Origin: Lumbricus rubellus
Lineage: Eukaryota; Annelida; Clitellata; Crassiclitellata; Lumbricidae
Direction of reading: 5' to 3'
DNA length: 64,000 nt
Assembly (NCBI GenBank): GCA_945859605.1
Contig: OX243815.1
Span: forward strand, 41,884,459-41,948,458
Positions within the stretch are counted from its first letter, which is position 1. Each line of letters starts with the position of its first letter. Made by a program: the position numbers and the translations under genes. Below, piece by piece: positions 22,281 through 34,090 of the stretch. A model generated the notes under the pieces. That model saw nothing but the letters and a program-made list of their open reading frames with translations, did no database searches and was not told the DNA's origin.

Positions 22281-22441
22281 TCTTCTTCTTCTTCTTCTTC
22301 TTCTTCTTCTTCTTCTTCTTCTTCTTCTTCTTCTTCTTCTTCTTCTTCTTCTTCTTCTTCTTCTTCTTCTTCTTCTTCTTCTTCTTCTTCTTCTTCTTCT
22401 TCTTCTTCTTCTTCTTCTTCTTCTTCTTCTTCTTCTTCTTG
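22281..22441. repeat. (TTC)n microsatellite
   Basis: About 53 uninterrupted TTC/CTT triplets. Lys, Phe and Ser open frames here are artefacts. Confidence 0.97.
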
Positions 22442-23029
22442 TCTTTCCGGCTGAAATTAATCCCTCTCAGGGGATGGGTCAGCCACTCGGATCCGTTTTC
22501 TCCACAGAACTCTGTTTGCCGCATCTTCTCTCCTGAGGTTGAGAAGTTCTAAGTCCTGTTTGATAGCATCCATCCCTTTTTCTGTCTTCCTCTGCTTCGT
22601 TGCCCCTCCACCCCGCCGTCATCACTCTCTTGATGCTTTCATCTTCCAATGCCCTCTCCATTGGAAGATGACAGCGTGGAGTGACCTCATCAGGGAGAAC
22701 AAAAGTGATGTGGAAGGCGACAGCATTGAAGCGCTGAAGAATGATTGACAGGAACTTAGTCTATTTTAGTCATTTACTCATTAGCAGACTTCCGTTATTC
22801 AGTGTGAATCAGTGAGCACTTTAACTTCTCTTAAGTAGGCCTACTCTTGAATGCACTCCTCCGTGTAGCTTAGGCCTACAACAACACATTGGGTTTATTC
22901 TTACGTTATTGGAAGAATATTCTCTTTAGCCATTGTAAGACGCAGGAATGGGTATGAAGGGCCAGCAATGCATTTTCGTGACCTCTGCAATAATAATAAT
23001 AGGGTGCAGTCAGTGCTCTCTCCCACCTG

Positions 23030-23210
23030 TGTGCGACCAGTGAACAGTAGACCTTCTCATGTAGCTGCGTCGCCCAGGGAGCACATGGAGCAGAAATCTG
23101 AACCTACAGTACTGTTCTGCCCTGGATGAGAATTTAACCCACGACTTCTGGATTGATAGCCAGACGCTCCAGCCAATAGACTCTTAGACTAGTGCATCTA
23201 GTTATTTTTG
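23030..23210 (-). repeat. tRNA-derived SINE fragment (minus strand)
   Basis: The minus strand has a box A-like TAGTCTAAGAGTCTATTGGC and box B-like GTCGTGGGTTAAATTC. Confidence 0.5.
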
Positions 23211-23299
23211 TTCAGTTGGAAATACTCAGGTAAGTGGGATGGATTTCAATGGGTGCAGATTGTAAAGTATGTTAATTGAATGAAAATAATTGATTCTAG

Positions 23300-23371
23300 G
23301 CAATGAAAGCGCAGGACTGTTGAACGAAAACGTTGAAAATGAATCAGAGCAACTAGGAGTCGTCGCGACAG
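23300..23371 (+). CDS. Gene B exon 13: short acidic spacer
   Basis: Phase 1-1 exon of 72 nt after ttgattctag: GNESAGLLNENVENESEQLG, then VVATG. Two codons longer than the other spacers. Followed by a degenerate TCAG tract. Confidence 0.6.
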
Positions 23372-24624
23372 GTAGCCTAAAACGATTTCCATTTTTTAGT
23401 TGGTCGGTCAGTCAGTAATTTAGTCAGTCAATCAGTCAATCAATCAGTCAATCAATCAGCCAGTCAGTCGGTTAGTCAGTCAGTCAGTCGGTCAGTCACT
23501 GCATGAGTCTGTTAGTCGCAAGTGGATGGTCGTAGGCCTATACATGGCCTATAGGTGTAACTGTCGGTGTGGCCATGCGTTTCATTATTATTGTACTGTG
23601 ATGGTATTACTGCAGATAACGGCTGATGTTTGATAATGTTCGTGTCAAGTTGTAATGTTCTAGTAAATATGTTGTAGCAATAGGTTTAAATAAAGGAGCC
23701 TGCATTGGGCTTATTTTACAACTCCGTGCTCTGACGGTGTTAAAACCATGACAAGATGACAGCTTCTAAGCATTAGGCCTACTTACAAGCCGTCCAGTCA
23801 CAAATATGTAGCCTTTTGCATTTGCATTTTACAGTGTGCATATCTTTCAATAAATTGCTGGGAACTGTGACTTAGAAAATGTTCAAATTATGAATTACAG
23901 AAGCGTCTTTTCACCACGGTTTCTCCTATTATAAGCATCGTACAACTGACCATTTTCATACTGATGATGGACACTGTTTTATGTAGGGTCTGAACAACTC
24001 TGCTTACTCAGTTCGCTCCATTGACTCGCTCACTCATGGCTTGTTCCTCTGGATGTCGACACACTGTCTTTGCATAAAATAATATTGATAAGACTCATTT
24101 GATGTGGTTTGGAATAGGGAGTAACTGCATCCTGAGCTAAGGGCCTAATTATAATTAGATAATTATCCGTTGCCGACCGAGATATTCCCATTTCACCTAT
24201 TTTAAATCCCGGAACATTAGCTCGAGACTATCCAGCCTTCACCGAACACAGGTTGAGTCTGATTTGCTTCTGCTGCACTCAATCGAGGCGACTTCATGAG
24301 AGCCACTGAAAGCGCGATGTAAATCAATCAATCAATCAAAATTTATATAGCGCCCCTTAAAGGTACTACTCAGAGGCGCTCCCGGGCGAGACCAAGCGAA
24401 AAAAAGTCTCCAACAGTTTGTGAAGTTGAGAACAGCTTGGGAGGTGTCGCATAGTCAAGGCAAGTCCATTCCAGGTTGTTGGACAGTCAGTCATTCGATT
24501 CAAATCAAAACAGAGAATGATTACCTGAATCCCACTGCCTCATTTGTGAACTATGATGATTAATGTGTTAAAACATGGCTTCTTGACGTTCCCTGACAGT
24601 ATAATATCGCAATATTATTCTCAG

Positions 24625-24771
24625 AATTTGGACTAACCGAAGCTGAGCTGAAAGATCTGTACGAGATGTGGGCTGCGAAGGTTCCTGCTGGAGATGATTC
24701 GTCTTTCCAGGCGTTTTTTGAATGGATGGATGAAAATGATGAACCCGAGGACGAAGCAGCTGTTGGACCTG
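24625..24771 (+). CDS. Gene B exon 14: acidic cassette
   Basis: Phase 1-1 exon of 147 nt. FGLTEAELKDLYEMWAAKVP, with SFQAFFEWMDEND and EPEDEAAVGPG. Near-identical to gene A 185-331. Confidence 0.75.
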
Positions 24772-25417
24772 GTAAGAAGTTTTGTTGAGTAGGGTACCTT
24801 AGGAAGACAGAATCCATGGAATTAGGAAAGATTCAGATAAACACTAGCCTAGTTGATGACTGTCAAATGCGTTAAGTTACTTTCGAAATAATTAATTTTT
24901 AGGTTATAGACCTGCTTGAAGGGTTCGCAGAGAATAGTTGGCTAATTCAGTAGCCTACCAGCTTCCTTAAATTCTACCATTGCCAAATGTAGGCTAACAA
25001 GAGAACCCTGCTATGCTGGCTGGTAATGAATTAGTGTTTGTGCGCTAAGTCGTCGGTCGAGAATTATAAGGGTCTATGTCCACTTTTTGAAATTTTTCAC
25101 TTTTTGGTACCATGACGTAGATCTTGTTCAGGGCTATAACGTCCTGTGAGAATCTAAGCTTCATCTTCAATATTAAAAGAGATATTTGCAATATTAAAAG
25201 GATCTATGTCCCATGTTTTCATCTATTTGCGAATTATAAGGCTCTATGTCCAATAGCAAATACGAACGCTGCATTCAAGTCACGTGACGAGGCTCTATGT
25301 CCCATGTCTTCATCTTTTTGAGAATTATACGGCTCTATGTCCAATAGCAAATACGAACGCTGCATTCAAGTCACGTGACGTGAGTCTTTTGGGCTCTAAC
25401 AGTACGCAACAAAAATA

Positions 25418-25497
25418 ATGGCGGATAGTTTGCATCGCATATCGCGGAAGAAATTAACTAGCAGTCAATTGCTGGGTCTATTACAGGATGATGAAGA
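25418..25497 (+). CDS. Transposase exon 1
   Basis: The ATG opens MADSLHRISRKKLTSSQLLG, then LLQDDE. The donor gtaaga is at 25498; it joins in phase 2 to the acceptor gttttag at 26081-26087, after which the frame continues into exon 2 (WDYSSDEDNYDSQLEV). The join is inferred from frame and splice consensus. Confidence 0.5.
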
Positions 25498-26087
25498 GTA
25501 AGATAACAATTTTGTGTGTAACTGTTAATTTGAGATAATGTCTACTGTGCTTAATATGTTTCTGATATGTTTCTGATATTGCCTAATAATATTGGTGCCT
25601 TACATACAAGACGACTGCAAAGCAAGGTTTGACTAAAGACAGTGTGAGCTGGGTCCTGACCTGCAGTAGCAGTTAACTGGACAATAATAATTATTACTGC
25701 CGATACCTATTTTATAAATTAATCCCCGTAAAAGGCAGGGCATTTCTTTCAAGTTTCTTGAAGTTTGTAATGATCCATCATCATACACGATATTATGATC
25801 ACATAATAAAAATTATGATAGTAAAGTTACATGTGCGCATGGCTTACACAGTAATGCAATGCGGAAATTTAATTTAAAAAATGAAATAAGTCAGCCAGCA
25901 GATATATTATCCAGCTATAAGCAATCAAAAGTTATTAACCTTAATAATACTGGTCTCCAAGTAATATTGATGAAATATGGCTGGCAATGAAATTATAATT
26001 GAGAATAATGACGGCCATCTGAGCTATTTACCCTTCCGATCTATTACAATTTAAATAACTGAATCTACTCCTAGTTCATTGTTTTAG

Positions 26088-28067
26088 GTGGGATTACAGC
26101 AGTGATGAAGACAATTATGACAGCCAGTTGGAAGTGACTGATGGATATCCGATTTCACTTACACTTGCACCAATGATTAATGCAGGTCCTACTACAGATC
26201 CAATGCAGTGTGACACATGTGGTAAATTCAATGGGTGCTCGTGTGCATCTGGAACTTTTGTGGAAGTAGCTCCATTGTCGTCTGTTAATCTTGAACCTGC
26301 CAATTATGACAGCCAGTTGGAAGTGACTGATGGATATCCGATTTCACTTACACTTGCACCAATGATTAATGCAGGTCCTACTACAGATCCAATGCAGTGT
26401 GACACATGTGGCAAATTCAATGGGTGCTCGTGTGCATCTGGAACTTTTGTGGAAGTACCTCCATTGTCGTCTGTTAATCTTGAACCTGCCAATTATGACA
26501 GCCAGTTGGAAGTGACTGATGGATATCCGATTTCACTTACACTTGCACCAATGATTAATGCAGGTCCTACTACAGATCCAATGCAGTGTGACACATGTGG
26601 TAAATTCAATGGGTGCTCGTGTGCATCTGGAACTTTTGTGGAAGTACCTCCATTGTCGTCTGTTAATCTTGAACCTGCCAATTATGACAGCCAGTTGGAA
26701 GTGACTGATGGATATCCGATTTCACTTACACTTGCACCAATGATTAATGCAGGTCCTACTACAGATCCAATGCAGTGTGACACATGTGGTAAATTCAATG
26801 GGTGCTCGTGTGCATCTGGAACTTTTGTGGAAGTACCTCCATTGTCGTCTGTTAATCTTGAACCTGCCAATTATGACAGCCAGTTGGAAGTGACTGATGG
26901 ATATCCGATTTCACTTACACTTGCACCAATGATTAATGCAGGTCCTACTACAGATCCAATGCTGTGTGACACATGTGGTCAATTTAATTGGTGCTCGTGT
27001 GCTGAAAACCATGAGCATGAAACCACCAGACATCATGCCCGAACAGGACAACCTCTGACACGGAAACGCAAAAAGAACCAATCGGATTGGATTCAGGAAA
27101 AAAGGAAAAGGCTTCGTCAAAGTGGTAAAAGCTACATAACATCTCAAGGGAAACTGGCACCATCAAAGGCAATTATAAGAGACTGCAAAAGGGATCATAC
27201 AAGTTGTCGTTTTAAATGTTCGGTTAATATTGAAGATGAAGAAAGAGAGTTGATTAGCCAGGCTCATTGGGCTATGTCCGATATTGAAAAACGGTTCTTT
27301 TACACCAAGACATCAGCTGTCATTTGCAAAGCAAGAACTCGAAGAACAGACAATATGCATGAAAACAGGAAAAAAAGAGTTACAAGTACTTCTTTAACAG
27401 TGTTAATGGCACAATACGACGTGTCTGCAAAGATTTTTATCTGAATACACTGAACATCAACAGTAAACGAATTGTTAATACACACCAAGCAAAAAGTGAT
27501 GCAACTGGAACACCTTTGCCATACCGTCGGGGTAAACATGTAAAAAAAGACTGCCGTGCAGACAAAGCTATGATTAGAGAACACATTGAATCTCTTCCTA
27601 AAGTTGAGAGTCACTACTGTAGGAAGGAAACGAATAAGCAATACTTGTCAAGTAACCTGAACTTGCAAATTCTGTACGAAAAGTATCAAGAATACTGTCT
27701 GGGAAAAGAGGTTATTCCAGGGAAAATAAGCTTGTATCGAGACATCTTCAACCATGAATTTAACATAGAATTTCAGAAATTAAAAAAAGATAGATGCGAC
27801 ATTTGTGAAGCTGTACGTTTCAACAATAAAACCGAAGAAAGATACGCCACCCACCTAGAAAGTAAAGCTGAAACTCACAATGAAAGGCAGCAGGATAGGT
27901 CGACTGAAAGGCAGTGTGTAGTGTGCTTCGATATGCAAAATGTATTTGCATTACCACAGGCAAATGTATCCAGTTTTTTCTACAAGCGTAAGTTGAATGT
28001 ATACCATTTGACTGCACAGTGTTCTATTGATAAGCAGGGTTATGGTGTGCTGTGGCCAGAAAGCTAA
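26088..28067 (+). pseudogene. Transposase, N-terminal repeats and catalytic D1, broken
   Basis: The frame starts at the acceptor and contains four full 63-residue repeats plus a partial fifth (26115-27000), each with CDTCGKFNGCSC. A basic region follows (RKRKKNQSDWIQEKRKRLR) with a Cys-containing RDHTSCRFKC motif. Near 27369 a run of A residues marks a frameshift: the family-like sequence resumes in another frame. The following frame carries KKDRCDICEAV and CFDMQNVFALPQANVSSFFY, where D is the likely first catalytic residue. A TAA at 28065-28067 interrupts it. Not active as read. Confidence 0.6.
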
Positions 28068-29597
28068 AGTGGTCGTACTGGCAATGATATTGCAAGTGCT
28101 CTTGTGAGAATTTTAGAGCGACTTACTGAGGACCATTCTGATATCACTGAAATGACTCTGTGGAGTGATTCGTGCGTGCCACAGAATAAAAACAAAGTGA
28201 TGTCCACTGCCATTGCACTGTTCCTTCGAAACCATCCATCTCTGACATCTATAACCCAAAAGTTCTGTGAACCTGGTCACAGTGAAGTGCAAGAAGTGGA
28301 CAACCTCCACAGTCAGTTAGAGAAGGTGATGAAAGTCAGTGAAGTCTATAGCCCAGTCGGATTAGTCAGAGTGTTGAGCAGGACGCCAAGGAATAAACCA
28401 TTGAAACTCATGCAGCTGAAACTGGAGGACATCAAAGATTATCACAAGGAGGCTAACAGGTTTAAATATGACATCATTCCTTACACCAAAGTGAAAACTC
28501 TCAGATACTCATCACAAAGTCCCATGTCTGTAGAATACAAGCTTCGATTCTCAGATGAGTTATGGGTACAAGAACAATTGAAACTAAACATATCAGGTAG
28601 AAGTCGAGAATCGGATGGTCATTCCGTATGCCATATTTTCACTATGCCTCAGCGTGCGTCAAAAACAGAAGTTTTGACATCAGAAAAAATCAAGGATATA
28701 CAATCCATGCTAGATTTTATGCCTCAACCTGATAGACTCTATATGGAAATAATTTGTCAGAAGACACGCAATGCCGAAGGAGACAGGCTCCCAGTAGAGG
28801 CAAAATCTGATGACACTCAAACAGTAAGTAGACTAAGTAAGAAAAGAAAACATTCCACAGAAGCAACAATTATTGTTGAAAACCTGAAAATTGGCAGAAA
28901 AGGAAGGCATCCGGTATCATCAAAAGAAAAGCAGGGAAACACAAGCACGAGTGCAAATGAAACACTGTCAGTCAAACCAAAAGACCTGAAAGTAATTATT
29001 GGCAGAAAAGGAAGGCATCCGGTATCATCAAAAGAAAAGCAGGGAAACACAAGCACGAGTGGAAATGAAACACTGTCAGTCAAACCAAAAGACCTGAAAG
29101 TAATTATTGGCAGAAAAGGAAGGCATCAGGTATCATCAAAAGAAAAGCAGGGAAACACAAGCACGAGTGCAAATGAAACACTGTCAGTCAAACCAAAAGA
29201 CCTGAAAGTAATTATTGGCAGAAAAGGAAGGCATCCGGTATCATCAAAAGAAAAGCAGGGAAACACAAGCACGAGTGCAAATGAAACACTGTCAGTCAAA
29301 CCAAAAGACCTGAAAGTAATTATTGGCAGAAAAGGAAGGCATCCGGTATCATCAAAAGAAAAGCAGGGAAACACAAGCACGAGTGCAAATGAAACACTGT
29401 CAGTCAAACCAAAAGACCTGAAAGTAATTATTGGCAGAAAAGGAAGGCATCCGGTATCATCAAAAGAAAAGCAGGGAAACACAAGCACGAGTGGAAATGA
29501 AACACTGTCAGTCAAACCAAAAGACCTGAAAGTAATTATTGGCAGAAAAGGAAGGCATCCGGTATCACCAAAGGGGAAAAAAATAAAAATTAAATAA
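28068..29597 (+). pseudogene. Transposase, C-terminal catalytic part and 36-residue repeats
   Basis: Open from after the TAA to 29597. LWSDSCVPQNKNKVM holds the likely second catalytic Asp, and EPGHSEVQEVDNLHSQ likely the third acidic residue. From 28890 there are six tandem 108-bp repeats (unit IGRKGRHPVSSKEKQG, then NTSTSANETLSVKPKDLKVI) and a partial seventh. The tail is Lys-rich, perhaps DNA binding. Catalytic assignments come from position and family memory. Confidence 0.55.
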
Positions 29598-31332
29598 GGA
29601 ATAAGAATGAGAAAAAAGCAGTAACAGTAACAGTGGCTACAGTGAAAGAACAAAAGTACTGTTACTGACATAATAATTTATGGTCAATGCTTCAAACCAT
29701 TATTTGGATTAATGTTACTAAGAGTTTCTGTTATAAACACCACAGTAAATTAATCATAAAAAAATTGGACCAATATCACACTATTGCAAATTAACAGTGT
29801 TGCTTTTAAAAACAAAGAGAATTATTATAGATCATTTGGACATGTCTGATATTAAAAAAAAAGTTTAACCGCTGCAATTTACTGGTGCGAATTATAAAGA
29901 CTGGACTACACTAAGACTTTGTGGCAACAACGACAAAACAGTAACAGTCACTGTGGCTACAGTGCGAAAGAACAACGTTGAAATAACAATAATTTATTGT
30001 CAATGCTCCAAACCAATAATATTTTGAATGTAATGCTATAATATTTGCTGCTATTATAAGCATCACAATAATAATAATATTATTATTAATGCATTAACCA
30101 CATAAAAAGTCTATATCAATGAAGCTTTATAAGAAATGAACAATGCTGCATCAATTTTCACGACATTCAGAATTTTGGCTGTCTATCCAAAAGAAAGTTG
30201 CAGCTGAAAAAACCCCAAAATTAAGTCAATTACTTATATTTTTTTATCTGAATGTCTGCTAAATATGGGTTCACAAGATGCTTTTAGTCTCAAACACAAT
30301 GGATAAATCATATATTAATTCGTTTTCACCAGCTGAGTGGTACATAATTTTTAATTAATATGCTCCCTCAGCCCACGCATTGCGTACATTTGAGTGTTAG
30401 AAGGCTCTATGTCCATGCTTTCGGCGTCGGGCGTTATTTGAAAAAAATCAGAAAAAAATACTTTCACGTTTTATTCACAATTTTTGGCGATGTACAATGT
30501 TACTTCATTGACAAATGAACAAAAAGACCCCAGTTACATTGTAATATTTGCATAATTGTGCGTGTACTTGAATGCTGAACTCACAAATCGGAATAATTAT
30601 GTTCAGCCCTCGCATTCTGTAAACATTGAGTATTATAAGGCTCTATGTCCATTTTTTGGCGTGGGGTATTCTTTAAAAAATTTAATTAAAATATTTTAAC
30701 GTTTTATTCACTAATTTTTTTAATGTACACTGTTACTTTATTGACAAATGAACAAAAGACCCCAGTTACATTTGTAATATTTTCATTCTTGTTTGTGTGC
30801 CTGATTGTTGAACTTTCAAATTGGAATATCTCGGAATAGTACTTTTTGGACATAGACCCTTATAATTCTCGACCGACGAAGTGCCACCAATCGTTGCATT
30901 TGATCGGAATTCTCGCCTGCCTGGTTTTCGGAAATTAGCAATTATAGCCTGGCTTGAGTCAGCTGTCGGTGCGATAATAATTATTATTAGGCCTATTTTA
31001 ATTCTGATCAACACCATTTGCTTGCATGCGTGTTGCAACTTGGACCTGGCAATACGTATGAAAAGAATTAATGAAGTAGAAATACTTTCTTTTATAAAAG
31101 GGCTTTTAGACCTTTGTCGGCTGACTCATTGATCTGCACTAGCGTTAAGTTCATAACAATAATTATTCTTGTTGAATTTTGTTGTAAATGTATGTTGCTG
31201 TTACGTAAACGTTGATGTGATATGCAAGTCAATAAACAATTTTAAAAATATAAAAGTTACTGGCGTATACACGTAGAATAATGAAGTCATAACTGTGGAC
31301 AAGGTTGAATAAATGAATAATGTCGTGTTTAG

Positions 31333-31494
31333 AAACACACTTTCGCAGGGCCATAAAGTGGACCAGGAGGATCGTTAAATGGATCGAAAAGAAAACAAAG
31401 AGGGAATATGTCGGAGACGAACAACAGATTGCCGAAGTTCAACGATCAATTGACGAGGAAGAGCCACAAATAAACCAGCAGGAAATCGCCACAC
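31333..31494 (+). CDS. Gene B exon 15: cationic cassette
   Basis: Phase 1-1 exon of 162 nt, one codon longer than gene A 1281-1439. THFRRAIKWTRRIVKWIEKK, then TKREYVGDEQQ and RSIDEEEPQINQQEIAT. The donor is gttagt. Confidence 0.75.
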
Positions 31495-31849
31495 GTTAGT
31501 TGAATACTTTCTAAACATCCAATTGAGTGTCTTACGTGTTGGCTAGACCTATCAGCATGTAGGCCTACATACAAATAAGTACAACTGTAAAAGGCCAATA
31601 TATCAGTAACCTCCAAAGTCAATTTTTATTCAACAGGAATGAGTCCTTCATGAAATTATTTTAATAAAATGAAACTTTAGACTTTTGGTATAAGCTCTCT
31701 AATTAAAAATATAACGGTATACCAAGTTCAAAGTTCGGTCAGTGACCTGAGCAACTTAATATTTTTCTAAACTGGTTCAGTGAAAACTTTCCTGATTACG
31801 ATTAAAATTGCATTCACTAGTCGGCGTTCAATGCCATTTTTATCTACAG

Positions 31850-31954
31850 CCGACAAGAGAAATTTTGCTGCATGGTGGAAGAAGTTCGGGAAGATGTTCC
31901 AGCGGAAGAAACCAAGGTCATTGGAAGAGGACCAGCAGCAGAGTATCGTCAATG
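31850..31954 (+). CDS. Gene B exon 16: Trp/Lys-rich cassette
   Basis: Phase 1-1 exon of 105 nt encoding the same peptide as gene A 1802-1906 (NFAAWWKKFGKMFQRKKPRS). The donor is gtcagt. Confidence 0.75.
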
Positions 31955-32541
31955 GTCAGTAATCAATGGCCATTCGCGATCTTCACATAACTAATACAAA
32001 GAACTTCTCGAAACATAGTGCACTGTGCACTTCCTTTCCAGTGATAATCTTAAATGCTTCAATTAGATCTTCTCTGCTTCTCCGTCTCTTCAGTGTTGTT
32101 AGACCCCACCTCTTCAGGCTTTCTTCGTGGTTCCAATCTCTCTCACCTTCAGTCGTCATTCAAACTTGATCCAACATCTCAGTAATTATTGCTTGATTTT
32201 GCATTCTAAACACTCTTATTTCACTCTATTCTAATCCTATAGATTAGAACTGACATGATATAATTAATCTGATCTGCATAAATAACAACAGGCCGAATAG
32301 GGCCTAATGATAGTGATGATTAAGATGATGACGACGACGACAATAATAACAAGACATTAATAATATTATTCAAGTCCTGGGATCCTGTAAAAATCCAGGC
32401 ATAAAAACAATGAGTCAATGACTGATTAAAGAGAGGTAGCAGATAAAGGTTTGCGTAAGAAGGAACAGATTTAAATCTATGCAAAACGTTGATGAAGGCC
32501 AACCGAAATAGGGCAATCAGAATCTTCCATAGGCCTATATA

Positions 32542-33546
32542 CACCGTGAGGCATAAAAAAGGAAACCCCTAGAAAAATCGTTATCATTTTAACAATATTC
32601 AATCAATGTCAATGAAATTCAGGAAAGTTATAGCTAAATAGTAAGCAATGTAAATAGGCCTACATTTACAATTTTTACTCTAACTGTCCGCCTTCAGCTT
32701 CTACGCATGCGCGAAGTCGCTTGCGCCATTCGTGCACCACCCAGCAATAATTCGCCGGTCAAGATCGTTCAAAGCCTGCATTATTCGCTTGCTAAGATCT
32801 TCAACATCACAGACCTTTGCTTTGTACACCATTTCCTGCTTTTCGTAGCAATAAGCTTAGACTACTCAAAATGATCGTCTGTATGTAGCAGTTGGAACTC
32901 GAAAGAGAGAAATTGCAGCCGACCGCCTTTTAAGCACACGTCCGACGTTTAGCTAATCCCTTATGGTGTCAGTCGGTGTTTCTTCTCTGGGGCGCACGTC
33001 AATTCATTTTGTTGAACCGGGGTAAAAATCAACGGCCAATACTACCGAGATGTTTTACTCATGGAAGGCCTTCTACCTGAAATTCGAGAACTCACTGAAT
33101 TTTACATTCTACAGCAAGATGGTGCTCCAACGCACAGAGATCGAGAAACGATTGCACTTCTGACGCATGAAACTACTGACTTCATAATTCCTACTCTTTG
33201 ACCCCCTAACAGCCCAGGTCTTAATCCCGTCGATTATAAAATATGGGATTCATGCAGGAAATGGTGTACAGAACAAAGGTCCGTGATGTTGAAGATCTTC
33301 GGAAGCGAATCATGCAAGCTTGGAACGATCTTGACCAGCGAATTATTGACTCGGCGGTGCGTGAATGGTGCAAGCGACTTCGCGCATGCGTAGAAGCTAA
33401 AGGCGGACAGTTAGAGTAAAAACTGTAAATGTATTTACATTGCTTGCTACTTAGCTATAACTTTCCTGAATTTCATTGACATTGTTTGAAAATTGTTAAA
33501 ATGATAACGATTTTTCTAGGGGTTTCCTTTTTTATGCCTCACGGTG
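32542..33546 (+). mobile_element. Palindromic Tc1/mariner element
   Basis: Ends CACCGTGAGGCATAAAAAAG are inverted and flanked by TA. The outer 300 bp or so on each side are inverted copies of one another: the left arm repeats, in reverse, the sequence encoding the transposase C-terminus in the right arm. The middle encodes a mariner-type fragment on the plus strand (FYILQQDGAPTHRDRE, NSPGLNPVDYKIW) with an in-frame TGA at 33199. No N-terminal DNA-binding part remains, so it is non-autonomous. Confidence 0.8.
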
Positions 33547-33651
33547 TATATATTCGTTTAATAGAAAAACCAAGTGACACACCGCACATGGGTACATGAA
33601 GAGATATAGAAAATTTGAAAGTATTTGACCACTGCCATTCTCTTGTCCTTC

Positions 33652-33770
33652 AGCAAAAATGCTCAGTGAAGATAAGAAAAAGAATGTTCAGAACCTCTGG
33701 CGTTGGATAAAATTATCTGAGCGTAACCGTGACTTTAAAGTTTGTAAAGTGAATAACAAATTGTTTTTAG
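33652..33770 (+). pseudogene. Relic Trp-rich segment before spacer exon
   Basis: In this copy MLSEDKKKNVQNLWRWIKLS and ERNRDFK stay in frame with the following spacer. In gene A (2859) and at 20328 the same segment is broken by stops. The acceptor cttgtccttcag is good only here. The gap to the spacer (27-33 nt) is too short for a normal intron. Probably a decaying cationic cassette; could be a read-through exon in gene B. Confidence 0.35.
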
Positions 33771-33836
33771 GCAATGGAGACGCAGAACTGCCGAAAGAAA
33801 ACGTAGAAGATGAATCATTGAGTGTAAATGCGGCTG
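33771..33836 (+). CDS. Gene B exon 17: short acidic spacer
   Basis: Phase 1-1 exon of 66 nt: GNGDAELPKENVEDESLSVN, then AAG. The donor is gtaagaaa. Confidence 0.65.
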
Positions 33837-33898
33837 GTAAGAAACCCTATAGCAATTTATCTCAATCGTTTTGTCAGTTGCTCATTTGATCGTTCAGT

Positions 33899-34090
33899 CT
33901 TCAGTCAGTCAGTCAGTCAGTCAGTCAGTCAGTCAGTCAGTCAGTCAGTCAGTCAGTCAGTCAGCCAGTCAGCTAGCTAGCCAGTCATTCATTCAGTAGT
34001 TAGTTAGTCGGTCAGTCAGTCAGTCAGTCAGTCAGTCAGTCAGTCAGTCAGTCTGTCAATCAGCCAATCTGTTGTCAGTCAGTCATTCTT
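33899..34090. repeat. (TCAG)n microsatellite
   Basis: Duplicate of the gene A tract at 3101-3300. Confidence 0.95.

Larger units (their letters stand above)
25051..30878 (+). mobile_element. Sola-like DNA transposon (5.83 kb) in gene B intron
   Basis: Terminal inverted repeats CGTCGGTCGAGAATTATAAG are exact at both ends and flanked by the 4-bp duplication AAGT (25047-25050, 30879-30882). The empty site is visible in gene A near 715-730. Subterminal ATAAGGCTCTATGTCCA repeats occur several times inside both ends. The transposase gene runs on the plus strand (25418-29597). A 4-bp duplication fits the Sola superfamily, as does my memory of its transposases (YKRKLNVY block, then SDxxxxQNKN). Another superfamily is possible. 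Confidence 0.65.

Noticed and set aside
22240..22552. Poly-Lys, poly-Phe and poly-Ser open frames
   Set aside because: TTC microsatellite read in different frames and strands.
26115..26870. Direct repeats resembling a CRISPR array
   Set aside because: 189-bp near-identical coding repeats without spacers, in a eukaryotic transposon; the TCAG and 20-bp repeats were rejected likewise.
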